Under the pieces are notes generated by a model. The model ran no database searches, had not been told where the DNA came from, and saw only the letters and a program-made list of their open reading frames with translations. Of a stretch of 23,043 nucleotides of DNA, positions 21,250-23,043 are shown one piece after another. Origin of the DNA: Scytonema sp. UIC 10036 (GTDB lineage Bacteria; Cyanobacteriota; Cyanobacteriia; Cyanobacteriales; Nostocaceae); assembly GCF_009725235.1 (NCBI RefSeq), contig NZ_WJFC01000213.1, forward strand, positions 1 to 23,043, read 5' to 3'. How positions within the stretch are numbered: the first letter of the stretch is position 1; every line of letters starts with the position of its first letter. Position numbers and translations under genes: made by a program.

Positions 21250-23028
21250 CTATCCGAGCAGTGTTGCTCCAGATACTAGAAATTTACCCAGATTATCCTT
21301 GCGCCACTTCGAATCTGCTTTGCGATTTGTCCTCAATTCCAAAACTCGGATTCCCTGAGTCGGTAATGGGTTTAATTTTTCCTGTAATTGCTTCCAAGAA
21401 CTTATCAATTCGTGTTCAATATTGTAAGTAGCGCACAATAGAGCAAAATCAATGTCCTGTGGCGTGGCAAAAAATTCTTCAAATGGTGGTTCAAATTGGG
21501 CTATGGGTAACATTTCAAAAATACCGCCTCCATTGTTGTTAATCAATACAATTGTTAAATGCCCGACAAACTTATTTCTCATTAAAAATCCATTGGTATC
21601 GTGTAGTAGGGCTAAATCTCCTGTCAACATCAAACTACTTTGATGGCGATGGGCAATTCCTAAAGCAGTGGATAATGTACCATCAATACCATTTGCACCT
21701 CGGTTGAAGAAGGGTTGCAAGCCTAGAGAATTTGGTTGCCAAAAAAATTCAACATCTCTCACTGGCATACTATTAGCAATAAATATGGGTGTTCCTGGTG
21801 GCAATGTTTGAGAAAGCAACCAGGCGGTTTTTCCCTCAAATAAGTCCTCCATTTTGCCTAAGGTTTGATCAACATTTGCCCTCACTTTTTCTTCTGCTGT
21901 CAACCACATTTCGAGATAAGAGGAATTTCCTCCTCTCCCGTCTCCCCATCTTGCCAATTCCTCTACACTTATCCGCAGGTGAGTTGTTTTACCGTGCAAG
22001 GGATCGAGATTGCGATCGCTTGGATCTATAACCCATCTTTCCTCAACTGTGTCGGTTAACCAATTACGTAACTCTTTACTAGTAGGCATTTCACCAATTT
22101 GAATCGCTACCTTGGGTGCTAGCTGTTTTGCTAAAGAGCGATCGCGCAAAATCAGATCGTAGGTAGAAATAATGTTGGGGTTTAAATAGGCGTGGTTTCT
22201 GACTGGAGACAGCCCCTCTGCTAAAACGGGAAATTTTAAGGTTTGGGAAAGGTGGGCGATCGCTTGGCAATACTCTCGTGGTTTTTGCGGCTGAGCAACA
22301 CCAGCAATAATTATTCCTCGACTGGAGTTTAGCCATTCGTTGGGAACATCGAAGTACGGACCGTAAGTGGTGTCTGAAGTTAGGGGCTGGATTGCTATGT
22401 GACTAAAAAAGCTTTCCGATTGAAATAGGGACTGTAAAAATTCTAGGGATGCTGCGTGTAATGTTTCTACTTCTGGCTGGGGTGCAAGAGGATCTCGGAA
22501 GGGTATATTAAGGTGTACCGATCCGGGTACGGGATGAAGAGTTTTTTCCCACGCATGAATAATTGTTTGCCGCAAGTAGCTTAGCATTCCCATCTCTGGA
22601 GAAGGAATGGCTAGTTCTGCTTGCCAGTTTGGGTAAGTGCCGTATAATTTCACCTGATCTACAGTTTGCCCTGAATGGCAATTTCTTAACTCTGGTGGTC
22701 GATCGGCAGTCAGTAACAACAACGGTATGCAGCTTTCTTTTGCTTCAATGACAGCAGGATAAAAATTGGCTCCTGCTGTTCCAGATGTACAAACAATGGC
22801 TGCGGGGAGTCCTGTTGCTTTGGCGCGTCCTAAGGCAAAAAAGGCAGCAGAACGTTCATCCAAAATGGAAATGACTTCAAGTTGTGGTGATTGTTGGGCA
22901 AAGGCGACTGCGAGCGGTGTGGAGCGAGAACCCGGACAAATGACAACACAAGCTAATCCCAATCGCTTCAACGTTTCCGCAAAAATCGATGCCCACACAG
23001 AATTAATGTTTCTAAAATCTATTGTCAT
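21250..23028 (-). CDS. menD: 2-succinyl-5-enolpyruvyl-6-hydroxy-3-cyclohexene-1-carboxylate synthase
   Basis: MenD is a thiamine-diphosphate enzyme that joins 2-oxoglutarate and isochorismate, the first committed step towards menaquinone/phylloquinone. The 592-residue protein is full length. It shows the isochorismate-binding CPGSRSTPLAVAF (31-43), the ThDP-activating glutamate E58 in ILDERSAAFFALG, the CTSGTAGANFYPAVIEA loop, and the ThDP/Mg motif GDLALLHD...LINNNGG (470-501, the GDG-NN type). The start at 23028 lies near the window edge. A stretch around residues 399-410 has a near-identical copy at 15464-15535. The gene keeps its orientation relative to menB but is separated from it by the accessory block. 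Confidence 0.97.
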   Translation of the reverse strand: MTIDFRNINSVWASIFAETLKRLGLACVVICPGSRSTPLAVAFAQQSPQLEVISILDERSAAFFALGRAKATGLPAAIVCTSGTAGANFYPAVIEAKESCIPLLLLTADRPPELRNCHSGQTVDQVKLYGTYPNWQAELAIPSPEMGMLSYLRQTIIHAWEKTLHPVPGSVHLNIPFRDPLAPQPEVETLHAASLEFLQSLFQSESFFSHIAIQPLTSDTTYGPYFDVPNEWLNSSRGIIIAGVAQPQKPREYCQAIAHLSQTLKFPVLAEGLSPVRNHAYLNPNIISTYDLILRDRSLAKQLAPKVAIQIGEMPTSKELRNWLTDTVEERWVIDPSDRNLDPLHGKTTHLRISVEELARWGDGRGGNSSYLEMWLTAEEKVRANVDQTLGKMEDLFEGKTAWLLSQTLPPGTPIFIANSMPVRDVEFFWQPNSLGLQPFFNRGANGIDGTLSTALGIAHRHQSSLMLTGDLALLHDTNGFLMRNKFVGHLTIVLINNNGGGIFEMLPIAQFEPPFEEFFATPQDIDFALLCATYNIEHELISSWKQLQEKLNPLPTQGIRVLELRTNRKADSKWRKDNLGKFLVSGATLLG

Positions 23029-23043
23029 TGGGGGTTAGGGGGT

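Overview
The window comes from a cyanobacterium, most likely a filamentous, heterocyst-forming type (Nostocales). The HIP1 octamer GCGATCGC recurs (for example near 769, 8789, 10426, 11479, 12685, 17081, 20355 and 22137). 7-nt short tandem repeats sit between many genes. The gene set is also typical: Vipp1 next to a PspA paralogue, PEP-CTERM proteins, DciA with a cysteine-rich tail, DUF4058, and menB/menD for phylloquinone synthesis. This assignment is inferred from content; no rRNA or other marker is present.

Layout. 1-918 (-): 5' half of uvrC, running off the left edge. 919-2760: sparse region with a palindromic repeat, a decayed small ORF, a stand-alone CheY-like receiver (1570-1992, -) and a roughly 300-nt structured, apparently non-coding element (2343-2640) that may be an ORF-less HEARO/omega-RNA type element. 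2761-4480 (-): two PEP-CTERM exported proteins, one normal and one tiny. 4689-6089 (-): a PLP aminotransferase split by an in-frame minisatellite carrying one stop codon. 6172-6507 (-): thioredoxin. 6724-8381 (-): vipp1 and a pspA paralogue (membrane maintenance). 8425-9816 (-): membrane-anchored SPOR-like protein. 9993-10589 (+): DciA/DUF721. 11254-11559 (+): small four-cysteine protein. 11617-12450 (-): menB. 21250-23028 (-): menD.

menB and menD are on the same strand and catalyse nearby steps of one pathway. The 8.8 kb between them (12451-21249) looks like an accessory insertion. It holds a KAP-family P-loop NTPase (+), a DUF4058 protein (-), and a compact + strand operon: an Hsp70-like ATPase with a TPR-like tail, an SF1 (UvrD-like) helicase, an unrecognised 343-residue protein whose start overlaps the helicase stop, and two tiny charged, probably coiled-coil proteins. 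A fragment of menD (15464 to about 15535) lies just upstream of this operon, suggesting how the island was assembled. The Hsp70/helicase/unknown set is the best candidate here for an undescribed system, possibly anti-phage or anti-plasmid; that function is inference only.

No tRNA, rRNA, CRISPR array or transposase gene was recognised.
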